A program made the translations under genes and the position numbers. From the NCBI GenBank assembly GCA_963971575.1, contig OZ020617.1, positions 40,272,606-40,336,605 of the forward strand: a stretch of 64,000 nucleotides of DNA, in the 5' to 3' direction. A model generated the notes under the pieces. The model was not told the origin of the DNA. It saw only the letters and a program-made list of their open reading frames with translations, and searched no databases. The DNA is from Liopterus haemorrhoidalis. Lineage: Eukaryota; Arthropoda; Insecta; Coleoptera; Dytiscidae. Of the stretch, positions 54,324-64,000 are shown one piece after another; within the stretch, counting starts at the first letter, position 1; every line of letters starts with the position of its first letter.

Positions 54324-55590
54324 CGAGGGGCGGTTGAAAAGTAATCGGCCTAGGCAAGAGATGGCACCACCAGTATCAAATCAATGTTTGTTTTCGTAAA
54401 TCCTAACCTTCAAATGACTACTGTAAAATTGTCAACCAGTTGCGTCATTTAGTTTGTGTTTGACAGTCATTGAAAGCGAACAACTTTTGCATTTTTGCAA
54501 AAATGAATAAAATCGAATATCGTGCAGTGATTAGTTACTTGTTTTTGAAAAATAAAACGAACGATGAGATCAACACCGAATTGATTCATGTTTATGGGGA
54601 CTCTGCACCTTCGATATCAACAATGAAATATTGGACAGCTGAATTTAAACGTGGCCGTAAGAGTATTTTTAATGATGAGCATCCAGGTCGCCTAAAAAAG
54701 GTCACCACGCCAGAAAAGGTCGATAAAATCCATGGAATGATTATCGACAATAGACGAGTAACTAAGCGCAAGATTGCTGAGGCTGCGGACATCTCAACCG
54801 AACGGGTGCTCAACATTTAACAAGAATATTTGGGAATGAGGAAGCTCTCTGCCACATGGGTGCCGCATTTGCTCTCAGTCAACAACAAACGCTATCGTCC
54901 GACCATTTCGAAGGAATGTTTGGCGATGTTCAACCGCGATAAGAAGGACATTTTGCGCCGTTTCGTAATCGTGGACGAAACATGAACCCATCACAACACA
55001 CCAGAGACCAAGGAAGTCGAAACAATGGACTGCTCCTGGCGAATCGAAGCCGAAGAACGCCAAGGTGCGTCTGTCGGAGAACAAAGTCATGGCCCCAATT
55101 TTTTGGTATGATCTGTAAAAGGGCAAAACGATCACGGGCGTATATTATGCAGAGCTGTTGGATAGATTCGACGCCGATTTGAAGCGAAAGCGAAAGCATT
55201 CAGCAAAGAAAAAAGTGCTGTTCCACCAGACCAAAGCACTGATCCACAAGTGCGCAGTCTCAATGGCAAAACTCCACGAATTGCGCTACGAATTGGTTTC
55301 TCATCCACCATATTCGCCAGATTTGTCCCCCTATGGCTATTATTTATTTCCAAAATTGAAGAAATAGCTCGGTGGTAAGAGATTTTGGTCGAATGAGGAG
55401 GTCATCGCTGAAACAGAGGCCTATTTTGAGGCCTTCGAGAAATCGTATTATTCGGAGGGCATCGAAAAATTAGAGAATCGTTGGACGAAGTGTATAGTTC
55501 TAAAAAGAGACTATGTTGAGAAATAAACTGAGTTTTACCGAAAAAGTTGTGTTTTCTAGCCTAGGCCGATAACTTTTCAACCGCCCCTGA
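54324..55590 (+). mobile_element. irritans-type mariner inside the host mariner
   Basis: Ends CGAGGGGCGGTTGAAAAGT and ACTTTTCAACCGCCCCTGA, TA on both sides, 1267 bp. It inserted into the DNA-binding region of the host mariner, whose reading continues on both sides. Confidence 0.88.
54503..55526 (+). pseudogene. irritans-type mariner transposase, inactive
   Basis: ATG at 54503 opens a 106-codon stretch: MNKIEYRAVISYLFLKNKTN, then DSAPSISTMKYWTAEFKRGR, ADISTERVLNI. A TAA (54818) stops it. Beyond it QEYLGMRKLSATWVPHLLSV, the first catalytic Asp in VDET (next Trp is TGA, about 54982), then frameshifts. The second catalytic position is HQTKALIH (Asp and Asn lost) and the third is SPDLSPYGYY (Asp lost, SPD kept). 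The tail reads CIVLKRDYVEK-like before the stop. The full length would be about 341 codons, the family norm. The missing acidic residues rule out activity. Confidence 0.88.
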
Positions 55591-56399
55591 TATCGTATTG
55601 GACGACCTCCGAGTGAAGATACGCTAGATAGCCAATATGGTAAACATCTCAGATGAACGTGTGTTCATATCCTGCACGCGTCTACTCACAGTGGGTCAAA
55701 TATGGAATTGCATGGCCATTTCGAAACAATGCTTGGCCATTAAAACAAGAGCAATCCAAGTGATTTTTTACGGGGTTTGGATGGATCCATCAGTATACAC
55801 CAGAAATTAAAGAACATTCAAAAGAATGTATTTGTCCTGGTAAACTTGCTCCGAAAAAGCCAATATTTCTGCCGTCAAAGTTATGGCCACGATTTTATGG
55901 GATTCGCAAGGCATAACCTTCATCGACAACTGAAAAATGGAAAACGATCACAGGACAATATATGCAGCTTTATTGGCTCGATTACACATTGAACTGAAGA
56001 AAAAATTGACAAAGAAAAAAGTTCTGTTCCACCATAACCAGTTCCAGCTGACAATTATCTGCTGAATCATTCGAAATTTCAACGGCCAATTTTCGAATTG
56101 TGCTACGACCTGGTCCCTCATCTACCCTCTTCTCAAGATTTGGTCCGCTGGGACGTCTTTCTCTTTCTAAACATAAAGAATTGGCTAGCTGGAAAAAGAT
56201 TCTCAACGAAGGAGGATATCATCGATGAATCACACGCCTATTTTGCAAATTTCGTGAAATCGTACTTTTTGGAAGGCTTATAGAAGTGGGAATAACTTTG
56301 GGTAAAATGTATCGAGCTGAAAGGAACTACAATGTTGAAAATTAATTCGCATTCTGATTAAAAAAAAAAAAAAAAAAACTTTCTATATTGTTAGTACGA

Positions 56400-56570
56400 T
56401 TCAATATTTTAAGCACGGCATTCCAACTTTGGAAATAATTATCAGATGAAAATATTTGATTGTACTTTTCCAATTCACATTAATATACATTAATCAGAAT
56501 TTTTTCAGATTTTTAGTTTAACCCCCTGGGTTATAGGGTGTGGGACAACTGTTCTCAGATTCTCAAAATC
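56400..56570 (-). repeat. F1 interior fragment
   Basis: CCAATTCACATTAATATACA to TAACCCCCTGGGTTATAGGGTG matches the minus-strand F1 interior. A similar piece is at 48470-48600. Confidence 0.5.
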
Positions 56571-57219
56571 CTAAAAGCCAAGCCTAAATCTCCAGTGAAT
56601 ACCTCATTTTAATGAATAACTTAGAATTTAATATAATTATGTTTTTAAAGCGATGTTTTAAGTTCCTGTAGCAGTGAGTGGACACGCTTCGTAGTTTTAG
56701 CAGGAGATTTCTCATCTTCGTTCACCAGTCCCTCTTAGAGAACACACGCACGCACATCTCCCCTCGCATATAAATATATGTAATCATAACAGATACATTT
56801 TCATTAAAACAGGAGCGTATTAAGTCACTGTGGCCATCAGTAATGTGGTAAAATAATAAAACCAGCTTGGAACTGAAACACAGAGAACCATGTATTGAAT
56901 AGTGATAGTTTTACTTGGTGAAACTCACACATAGGTAAAATGTTCTTAAATAAAACACTTGGTAAAGTTTCACAATTTTGTATATTCGTAAAAATTGTTT
57001 ATTCGTCATGCTGAGTGCAGTTTTGGTGCAAACTATTATCTAAGCTACAATGAGTATAAATTACAAAATACAAGCTATTTATGTGCACAGGTAACAGGCA
57101 TGAATGACGAGGTATGGTTATCTATGGAATGTGGACTCTAGCGTTTGTTTTCTGAGAGATTTTCTGTGTTCGGACATTCTGATGTTGAAACTCCGCCCTG
57201 CCTGACCTGCATACGCCAC

Positions 57220-57400
57220 GTTAGAGTGCTTTTCGCAAGAGATGAGGCCAGGGTCGTTATCGTATATGCGCCAAACAATGACGTAAAACCGATCGCAATG
57301 GATTTTGCTGCCGGTTTTATATCCGTTGCTTAACAACCAAGCGACTGTACAAATTCTGGTTTCTGCGCAGGTGACGTACTGGCCTCATCACGTAGGCAAA
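57220..57400. mobile_element. Short MITE related to 41384-42208
   Basis: AGTGCTTTTCGCAAGAGATG and GAGGCCA on the left pair with TGGCCTCATCACGTAGGCAA on the right. It shares the GCGCCAAACAATGACGT and AAGCGACTG words with the longer element, in compressed form. Confidence 0.6.
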
Positions 57401-57959
57401 GTATTCTACATGTGTCACAAATCAATCTATAAACCTCACAACGGTCCGATTTTTTTTATTTTCTTTACTATTAACTATGTATTTGTTAATATTGTTAACG
57501 GTTTTACAAGCAACTTTACATTATTTGTTAATTTTGATTTCGTTCTTGATTTTTAGGTAATAATGCCAAAAGCAGCTTGCAGTTAGATGCGTAGTAGACT
57601 CAGTAAATAATATCGGACGGAGCTCATTCCACCCGCGACTGTTCTACGGGTTACGGGTAAATAAGATTCAACAAAGTTGGAGCGAGATCTGTTTCTATTT
57701 TATAATGAGTTCTTTGTCCCACAGGCTCAGAGAGCTGAGTGAATTCGCGCAGTTCGTACTTACCTCCACCTGCCACGTAAGGGTAAAAAAACTGTTATAC
57801 TTTTGATAAAATTTGTCTCTGGTATGTTAATTGTGTAGAACTTGGATGGATGTGTACAATTTCTGCTATTTGGAGAAAATTTTAACTAACCTGGATTTAC
57901 CTTTAGTAACACTAAAGAATAAATAAATAGACATACGATGCATTAAATATGCTGTAGAA

Positions 57960-58430
57960 AATATGGCGCTTCTCCATAAGATATTACGGGACACTAATCC
58001 TGCATATTTAACACATATGTTAAGTCTATTCTCCTCTATGGCTGTGAGACTCAGGCAGCAGCCAACGTCATTATGCAAAAGTTCCATATCTTCGCAAACA
58101 AATGCCTTCAGAATAATAAAGGTTAAACGGAAAGTCAAAGTATCCAACATAGATCTATGAAACTAAACTGGCTAAAAGGAATACTTTGACGAAATAAAAA
58201 CAAGATAGTGCAATTGTATTGGTCATGTTATGCTCAGGGGCTAAACGGATATTATGAAAGTCGGTTTTGAGTCGAATCTACAAGGAAAATGGAAACGCTG
58301 CCCTTTATTACCTGGCGAAAAACAGTCCTGCAGGAGCTTAAAATTTTTGACAAAACTAGATGCCAAATTAAGGCCTTAGTTCTCAGCAACCCGCGATGGA
58401 GAGAAGTTGTTGTAATTCTCCATTATTAAT
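57960..58430 (+). pseudogene. LINE reverse-transcriptase C-terminal fragment
   Basis: Read across frames: VKSILLYGCETQAA, VIMQKFHIFANKCLQ, CIGHVMLRGLNG, TLPFITWRKTVLQELK and NPRWREVVV. This is the SxLLYGxE...LQxxxNKCLR...GHVxR...TWRR...W tail of RTE-like LINEs. It is 5'-truncated, with stops. Confidence 0.65.
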
Positions 58431-59360
58431 CCTTTCTAACTAATTTTGCCCCTGCTTTATTAATGTATTAGGATTCGTATTTAAACCTTGAAATAGTTAG
58501 GAACTTCTAAGGTTTCATTCTACCAACTGGTTAAAACTAAAACAATCCTACACTTTTAATAATTTATCTGAGAAAATTTTGCTATTCATTCAGCAACTGA
58601 TAGCTATGCTTATTAAAAAGTAAGAGTCAATTTTTTAACCGTCTGCAAGGCACCAATGCGTATCGAAGGGACAGGCCAGTTCTTAGTTATGATAAATCTC
58701 ATAAATTTAATCTGAAGATGCATCTCATAGTTGTTTCCGCTGCATAGACGTAGGTATATTTCTAACAAGATCATAAATTCATACCTAGACTCGAATATGT
58801 TTACATGTTAGATAGAAATCAACATGAATTTCTTCTTCCTGGTTGCAAAATTGTAGAAATTACAAATTAAGTACTGAGTCTGTTAAACTGGACAGAAGAT
58901 AATACCTTACCAGCTTACACATAAGCATAGTAAAAATATAGGAAATGAAAGGTGGAAAATTATTTTCTAATATATTTCAAATAAAAAATTTGAAGTCCTT
59001 TGGGGTGGTGAACTTCTTCATGCGCACGTGCCAAATAATTTTGACTATAATGTATATAAGTGAACAACCCTAGAAAATTATGGGCATTAGTCACTTGTAA
59101 TTTGATATGATAAAACAAGATGAAAGTCGTGGTGGGAAACAAGGAAATACAACGTGTTCATGAGTACATCTAAGCTTATAGATTTGGGAAAATCGAACCA
59201 AAAAGAAGAGCTAAAAAGAAAAATACGACTTGGTTGAGCAGCCTTTGGTAAGCCTTCATTTATAGTAAGGAAAAAAAAAATATCGATTTAAATTTAAAAA
59301 CGAAAGTATTTAATGAGAATTGGACCAATAAAGATATTGAAGGGTAAGAGCAGTTATCAA

Positions 59361-59607
59361 AGTGGCTGATATCGGTATTCGAGATGCTTCGTTAGAATGG
59401 ACCTACGCTGGATACATAGCGAGAAGTGATCCAAATTACTGCAATCGAAGAATTCTAGACAAGCGTCCCTATGAGCACAAAAGAGGAAGAGGAAGACCAC
59501 CAATGAGTTGGTATGATGATTCAAAAAGAACTTCTGAGCTAGCTTCAATCCGAACAGCTGGAAATAGAGTTAAATGGGAAGAGTTGATGAAGGCTTGTGA
59601 GACTTAA
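59361..59607 (+). pseudogene. LINE reverse-transcriptase extreme C-terminus
   Basis: One open stretch of about 81 codons: VADIGIRDASLEWTYAGYIA, then RSDPNYCNRRILDKRPYEHK, RGRGRPPMSWYDDSKRT, and NRVKWEELMKACET with a natural stop. The order WxxAGxxAR / RGRPPxxWxDDxKRT / WxxLxxAxxT is the standard LINE end. The stop at 59605 is probably the original one. Different subfamily from 13710 and 57960. Confidence 0.75.
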
Positions 59608-59944
59608 AAAGAGGAAGAAGAACTCGTTAGCTAAAAAATAAAGGAAAACGGATAGAAATAATGTCAACTTAGCGAAGTTAACGAAGCGGATCGGATTGCG
59701 ACAAAAAAAAATAGCTTTGACCACCATAGAACGACCGTCACCGTCGCCACACACGACCATCAGACGGCCACGAACGACCGTCACCACAAAGTATCTAAAG
59801 AAAATACTTTATTACAGATATTATTACATAATAATTATGTGTTATATTGTGAATTTCATAATGTGTATTTATGACTTACCGTAATCATGGAAGCGAACCT
59901 ACATATATGTTAAAATTAATATTTAGAAATAATATTGTAAAAAT

Positions 59945-60345
59945 ATGAAAAGTTATAAAAATTTATTAAGTCGTATCAAAATATGTTTCAAATAAAAGTT
60001 GTTAGTTATTACTTGTATGGCAACTTTAGTCAAATAAATATTTTCAAAATATTTCTCTTGTGAAATATTCGCAAAACACATAAAAATGACATCAGTAAAC
60101 TATCCATTCCAGTGAACGGTTCTGCATAAAAAGTTAATTAAATTGAGATATTCAGGTCCGAAGCTTAAATATGAAATTTCTTAAAAATCCGTTCAACCGA
60201 ATTCGCTCTGCACGTGTCCGACTCACAGACATCACGTTGAAAACAGTTGATTCGTGTTACAAAAAGCTTAATTCATTCTTACCTATAAAAATCTCGAAAA
60301 ATCAAAATTGAATGATTACAATACCTTCTTCTCTATATGTGATGT
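59945..60345 (-). repeat. Repeat family F2, degenerate copy
   Basis: TCGTATCAAAATATGTTTCA, CAAATAAAAGTTGTTAGTTA, GCTCTGCACGTGTCC, AATACCTTCTTCTCTATAT match F2 in minus orientation, but the (GACA)n block is gone. Confidence 0.6.
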
Positions 60346-60644
60346 TTGGCAAATAGGAAGACGGATTAAAGCGATGACAAAAGAAAAAGGAAATCGAATC
60401 GAAATGTTGATCAAAGGAAAAAATCGCGAAAGCTCGCAAATGGCATATCCCCACTCGTAAAATGCGAGCGTACGAATCGTTTTTCGAGTGTTGTAAGTTC
60501 AGCGTGTATTTACTTCTTCACTTACCTTATTCGTTTCGAAAATTGACTATTATTTTAGCAACTTACTCGTTGCTATTTGAAATAGTCAGGGGATGTAATT
60601 CCAGACCATTTACTCGGGATAGTGACCCAAGACATCTTTTGAAC

Positions 60645-60800
60645 CAATGGCAATTTTCTGGTGGCCAGCCACAATAGGACAGATTTTTGGATCAATGGGG
60701 CCTCATTGGTTTAATGACCGGTCCTTAAACCAATGAGGCCTGCTCTTGACCCTATGAGACCGATTTATTCCAATTTTCCAAGGCCAGAAAATGTTTTCAA
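60645..60800. repeat. Palindromic block with perfect 16-bp hairpin
   Basis: GGCCTCATTGGTTTAA (60699-60714) and TTAAACCAATGAGGCC (60725-60740) are exact inverted copies, and the 10-base loop contains GACCGGTC. Outer parts (TTTTCTGGTGGCC, GGCCAGAAAATG) are also inverted. Confidence 0.75.
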
Positions 60801-60809
60801 GCCGCTACT

Positions 60810-62135
60810 TCTCTCTTCTCTCTTCAATTTTTCTCTTTATAAGATTCTGTAAAATAAGTTATTTATGCTCGTTCATCATCATGCGTCCAAGATATTCTAT
60901 AGCTCAGTCGCTGAAACAGCGCAGTTCGTCATTTTGCGTCATAACTTCAATGAGAAACTAAGTGGCGAAAAAATAACTAAATCGATTTTTTTGCATGTGA
61001 ATTATAGACTAATATTGCTCTTTACTCTTTTATTTTACTAAAACATACCTTTTTAAGTCATATTTAGTTTGTGTTCGATAGTCATTTTGAAGATTTACAA
61101 ATTTTAAAAGTGTTTATTTAATATAGGGACATTTTTATTGGTATCTCTGAATAAAACGATGTTTACATTTGTCATTTGATAATATATCTGTTGTGTTTTG
61201 ATACTGACTTGTGTTCAAATATCTAACTTATAGTAATTTCTAAAAACCTTTTTTATTTAGTTTGTTGTTTATTTAGCAGTTTTGTATTTAGTTATAGATT
61301 TTCTTATTTGATTTTGTGTGTACTGCATAGTTTTTAGGTTATATTCAACTTATTTTTATTTTATTTTCTTTGATCATATTTTTGGATCACATCAGTCCTT
61401 TGTAGGACTATTTTGCCTATTAGAATAGTTTATTTGTTTCTGTTCTTATTCTTATATTTTCATTTCATTTAGATACAAGTGACAGCGTACAAATATTACA
61501 TTCGTTAAATAGATGAATGTAAACGTACTACACCTGACGTCACAATTTTTTGTGACGTTTCAAGTGCAACTGCACTGTTTCGCCGATTTCCCTATAACTT
61601 CCTTTTCTGTGAGATTTCAAGTTGGTAATATTGTCCCAATAACTTCAACTTAGCTAGCTCGGTCGATTCAGAAGACTCTGGATATACGTCTGTAGATCCA
61701 CATTTCAAAAGTTTTGCCTTTCTCTTTGATAGCTTCTTGTATGGTCAAGTATGAGTGAAATTCTTAAATAGCAAATTATATTTAAATTAATAACATTACG
61801 GATTATGCTTTCTTTCAATTCCATGTGTCAATATTCAATAAATTAAAATTAAAATAATTTCGTTTTCAAATCGCCTGTTGTCTGTAATCAGAACTGGAAG
61901 GAAACTGGATAGGTATAGGTGCTCCAAACCAGACTTGAACCAGAACTGGAAACAGAAAACCTTTTATAGAAGTACATGGCGTAATCTAGTGACAAACGGA
62001 ATTCAGCACAACGAATTGTAGTAAGCCACACAAGTGTGAATAAACGAAACCCAGAAAATTTTACCCGTTTCTGTCTACAACTATGTCTGTGCAAAATGTG
62101 GTAATGTATCAAAAATTGTCATATTCTAATGGCAT
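60810..62135. other. Unassigned stretch
   Basis: A small palindrome, GACGTCACAATTTTTTGTGACGTT (near 61536), is present. A 74-codon minus-strand frame (61888-62112) has no recognisable domain. Confidence 0.3.
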
Positions 62136-62141
62136 GTTCTA

Positions 62142-62640
62142 ATGGCAAATAATGAGGTCGATCTACAAAGCCAGTTCCATCAATTTAATATTGCAGTGAA
62201 TTCTTACAAAATGCAAATTTCAACCAGCAAAACCAAATATCTGGTTACATCTAGAAAACTTGTCAGGTGTAAACTAAAATTAAATGATGTCGTCTTAGAA
62301 CAAGTCTTGTCGTTTAATTACTTATCGCTGATGTCGATATAACCAGTCATAGAGATCTTGGGGTTGAAGTGATACAATCTAATAAGGCCGCAAGAATAGC
62401 TTGTATAACTATTTAGAGTAAAGTAAAATTTTACAAATCGGTAGAACGCCCGATCCTCAGCTATAAAACCAAAACAAAAGGCGAAGAGAATTTGAACCAC
62501 AGAAATTAAAATACTGAGACTAAACCTGAAAGATACACAGACCCACAAGTCTATCAGTAAAGATGAAATATGCAGGATATACTGAAATGGACTTTCATCA
62601 GAAAACGGGAATGAAATCAGCATGCACAAAGAATGGGAAG
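62142..62640 (+). pseudogene. LINE reverse-transcriptase thumb fragment
   Basis: Reads LQSQFHQFNIAVNSYKMQIS, TSKTKYLVTSRK, LEQVLSFNYLS, then after a frame change TSHRDLGVEV, QSNKAARIACI and VERPILSYKTKTK. This is the NSYxMxIxxxKTKxL...FxYLG...EVxxQxNKAARIxG...RPxLxYxxET order of LINE reverse transcriptases. The YxDD motif lies upstream of what survives. Confidence 0.65.
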
Positions 62641-62898
62641 GACTTTAAAAGACGAGAAAAACTACAATGACAACACTACGGATAGGACGTACCAAAATTA
62701 CACACCAACATCTTATAACAAGAACAGAAAGCAATACTGCAGCAGCCTGACAAACGTAATAACAAAATACAAAATACCGAACAACTTACCAGAAGCTCTG
62801 AAGAACAACTCTAAATGACCGAATAACAGGTAAATTTATGTAGATAATATAAACAACGCTAAAGACCTAGTAGTCGACGCGTCGCTAAATAAATAGTA

Positions 62899-63348
62899 TT
62901 GAAAAAAATCAGCTGTGGCCACCACAGGACCGACCGCCATCGTAAAGTACTTGTATAAAATACATTCTAGCAGCAGAGTAGAAATAACTTGGCCTAATAT
63001 TTTCTAACAGAGATATTATTTATCATGACCATGGAAACGTTACATAAAAGTATAAAAAAAAATTTCGTTTTATCAAAATACATCTCAAATAAAAGTTATT
63101 AGTTACTGTACTTATAGCAACTTTTGTTCAATAAATTTTTTCGAAATATTTTTCTGTTGCTAAATATTCGCAAAAATCTTAAAATTGACACGAGTAAACT
63201 CCCATTTCTAGTTAACCGATTTTTACCAAAAGTTGATCAACTCGTGTCATTGATGTCAAAAGCTTAAATATGTAGTTTCATAAAAATCTTTTCAGCCTAG
63301 TTTGCTCTGCACGTGTACACAGACGAACAGACGGACAGACAGACAGTC

Positions 63349-63391
<43 letters not shown>

Positions 63392-63532
63392 TAGACAGAC
63401 AGACCGACAGATATCATGCTAAAAATAGTCAAAACGTTATGTAGGGACCTCAATTCGTGGAGATCCATCGAAATCTCGAAATGTCAAAATCGGTATGATC
63501 ACAATACCTCCCTTATATATGTTGACGGTCGA
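62899..63532 (-). repeat. Repeat family F2, full uninterrupted copy
   Basis: From AAAAATCAGCTGTGGCCACC to CTTATATATGTTGACGGTCG. (GACA)n with a few interruptions at 63320-63410. This copy shows the continuous sequence that is split by F1 at 46.9-47.9 kb. Confidence 0.8.
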
Positions 63533-63539
63533 TAAAAAA

Positions 63540-63752
63540 AGAATTGGAGAAGGAAGACTTGCTCGCGTTGCAAAGAAGGGCGATTATGAGGAAAGAGACC
63601 GCCCGAATGAATCCTTAAGAGTCGGTTTTCATCGTCAACAGTCAAAAAAAGAAGAAGAAATCATTAATAAATTCACTCTCGTAGAACTGTCTGAGTTTTT
63701 CCGAGGTATCCTCGGAGATATAGAAAAAGAGAGCACTATTGTTGAGACCTAA
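63540..63752 (+). CDS. Open frame of unknown origin after F2
   Basis: A charged sequence (RIGEGRLARVAKKGDYEERD, RPNESLRVGFHRQQSKKEEE, INKFTLVELSEFFRGILGDI) ends at TAA 63752. The formal ATG (63495) lies inside the F2 end, so the true start is unknown. The composition is protein-like (FTLVELSEFFRGIL), but I recognise no domain. It may be the last part of a transposon protein or a host exon. Confidence 0.25.
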   Translation, partial: RIGEGRLARVAKKGDYEERDRPNESLRVGFHRQQSKKEEEIINKFTLVELSEFFRGILGDIEKESTIVET

Positions 63753-63754
63753 AG

Positions 63755-64000
63755 ATGCCTAGTTCAAATATCAATCCAGGTAATCCGATATTATAATATT
63801 TAAATGCAACAATTCTACCTTTAAAATGTTTTGTGGTGCCCTAAATAAATTCCCCGTCTATGTCAATTATAAGTTAGGGTGCATAAGGAGATCAAGGCCA
63901 CCTAGATCCAAGAACAAACTAAAATAATGAAGAATCCAAGCGGGACATACACCAGTACACACATTAATTGGAACTAATTATCATGAGGGGGTCTTTTAGT
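63755..64000. other. End of window, nothing recognised
   Basis: AT-rich sequence without a recognisable feature. Confidence 0.3.

Larger units (their letters stand above)
51990..56385 (+). pseudogene. Host mariner split by two later insertions
   Basis: The left end TACGAGGGTTGTTTG starts at about 51990. Three pieces belong together: 51990-52148 (5' untranslated part), 54195-54321 (ending GRTSTNDPRHPN, part of the DNA-binding region) and 55593-56385 (starting near the GRPP hinge, then IANMVNISDERV, KVLFHH-type sequence, ELASW/NWLAGKRF-like C-terminal blocks and IELKGTT). The order is collinear with an irritans-like mariner. It is badly decayed, with many stops. The right TIR is not found; an A18 run lies at about 56361-56378. 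Confidence 0.75.

Overview
The window is AT-rich eukaryotic DNA that reads as an arthropod, most likely insect, genome. The basis is the transposon mix: several mariner lineages, a DD41D Tc1/mariner-type element, hAT-like elements, decayed non-LTR retrotransposons, tRNA-derived SINEs and many short inverted-repeat elements (MITEs). There are no bacterial operons, CRISPR arrays, rRNA genes or convincing viral genes. I find no secure host gene; the best candidate is a lone 56-codon exon-like block near 39.0 kb. The only long intact reading frame is a transposase (50124-51212).

Layout. 0-7 kb: a composite CCCAGCAAACAT element (671-2764), a hAT-like MITE with an 8-bp target duplication, a mariner tail, a MITE with perfect 33-bp inverted repeats (5456-5918) and a LINE tail. 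7-12.4 kb: two dead copies of one mariner family, each with a later insertion (a hAT-like element and a 608-bp element), and a large foldback element nested in a small MITE. 12.4-19.3 kb: LINE fragments on both strands, palindromic MITEs, another mariner lineage and a GAGCCGGCTCA repeat. 20-26 kb: microsatellite repeat family F2, a MITE spanned by an open frame, a decayed hAT transposase carrying a SINE, more MITEs. 26-34 kb: family F1 (about 1 kb, with a (GTCT)n block and a tRNA-like promoter) and hAT-like MITEs. 34-38 kb: the best-bounded mariner copy with a hAT-like MITE inserted on its terminal bases, then two more MITEs. 38-48 kb: F1/F2 copies, SINEs and a Jockey-like LINE reverse transcriptase split by a MITE. 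48.6-56.4 kb: a deleted IS630/Tc1-like element, the intact DD41D transposon, and a mariner split by a hAT-like element (holding an F1 copy) and by an irritans-type mariner. 56-64 kb: LINE tails and F2 copies.

The parts do not form a pathway. They record successive insertions whose order can often be read from target-site duplications. Three points stand out: one intact, probably recently moved DD41D transposon; a roughly 40-bp minisatellite shared by MITEs with different ends; and family F1, whose copies hold different tRNA-like sequences at the same internal position. Coordinates of repeat edges are read by eye and may be off by several bases, except where a target duplication is stated.
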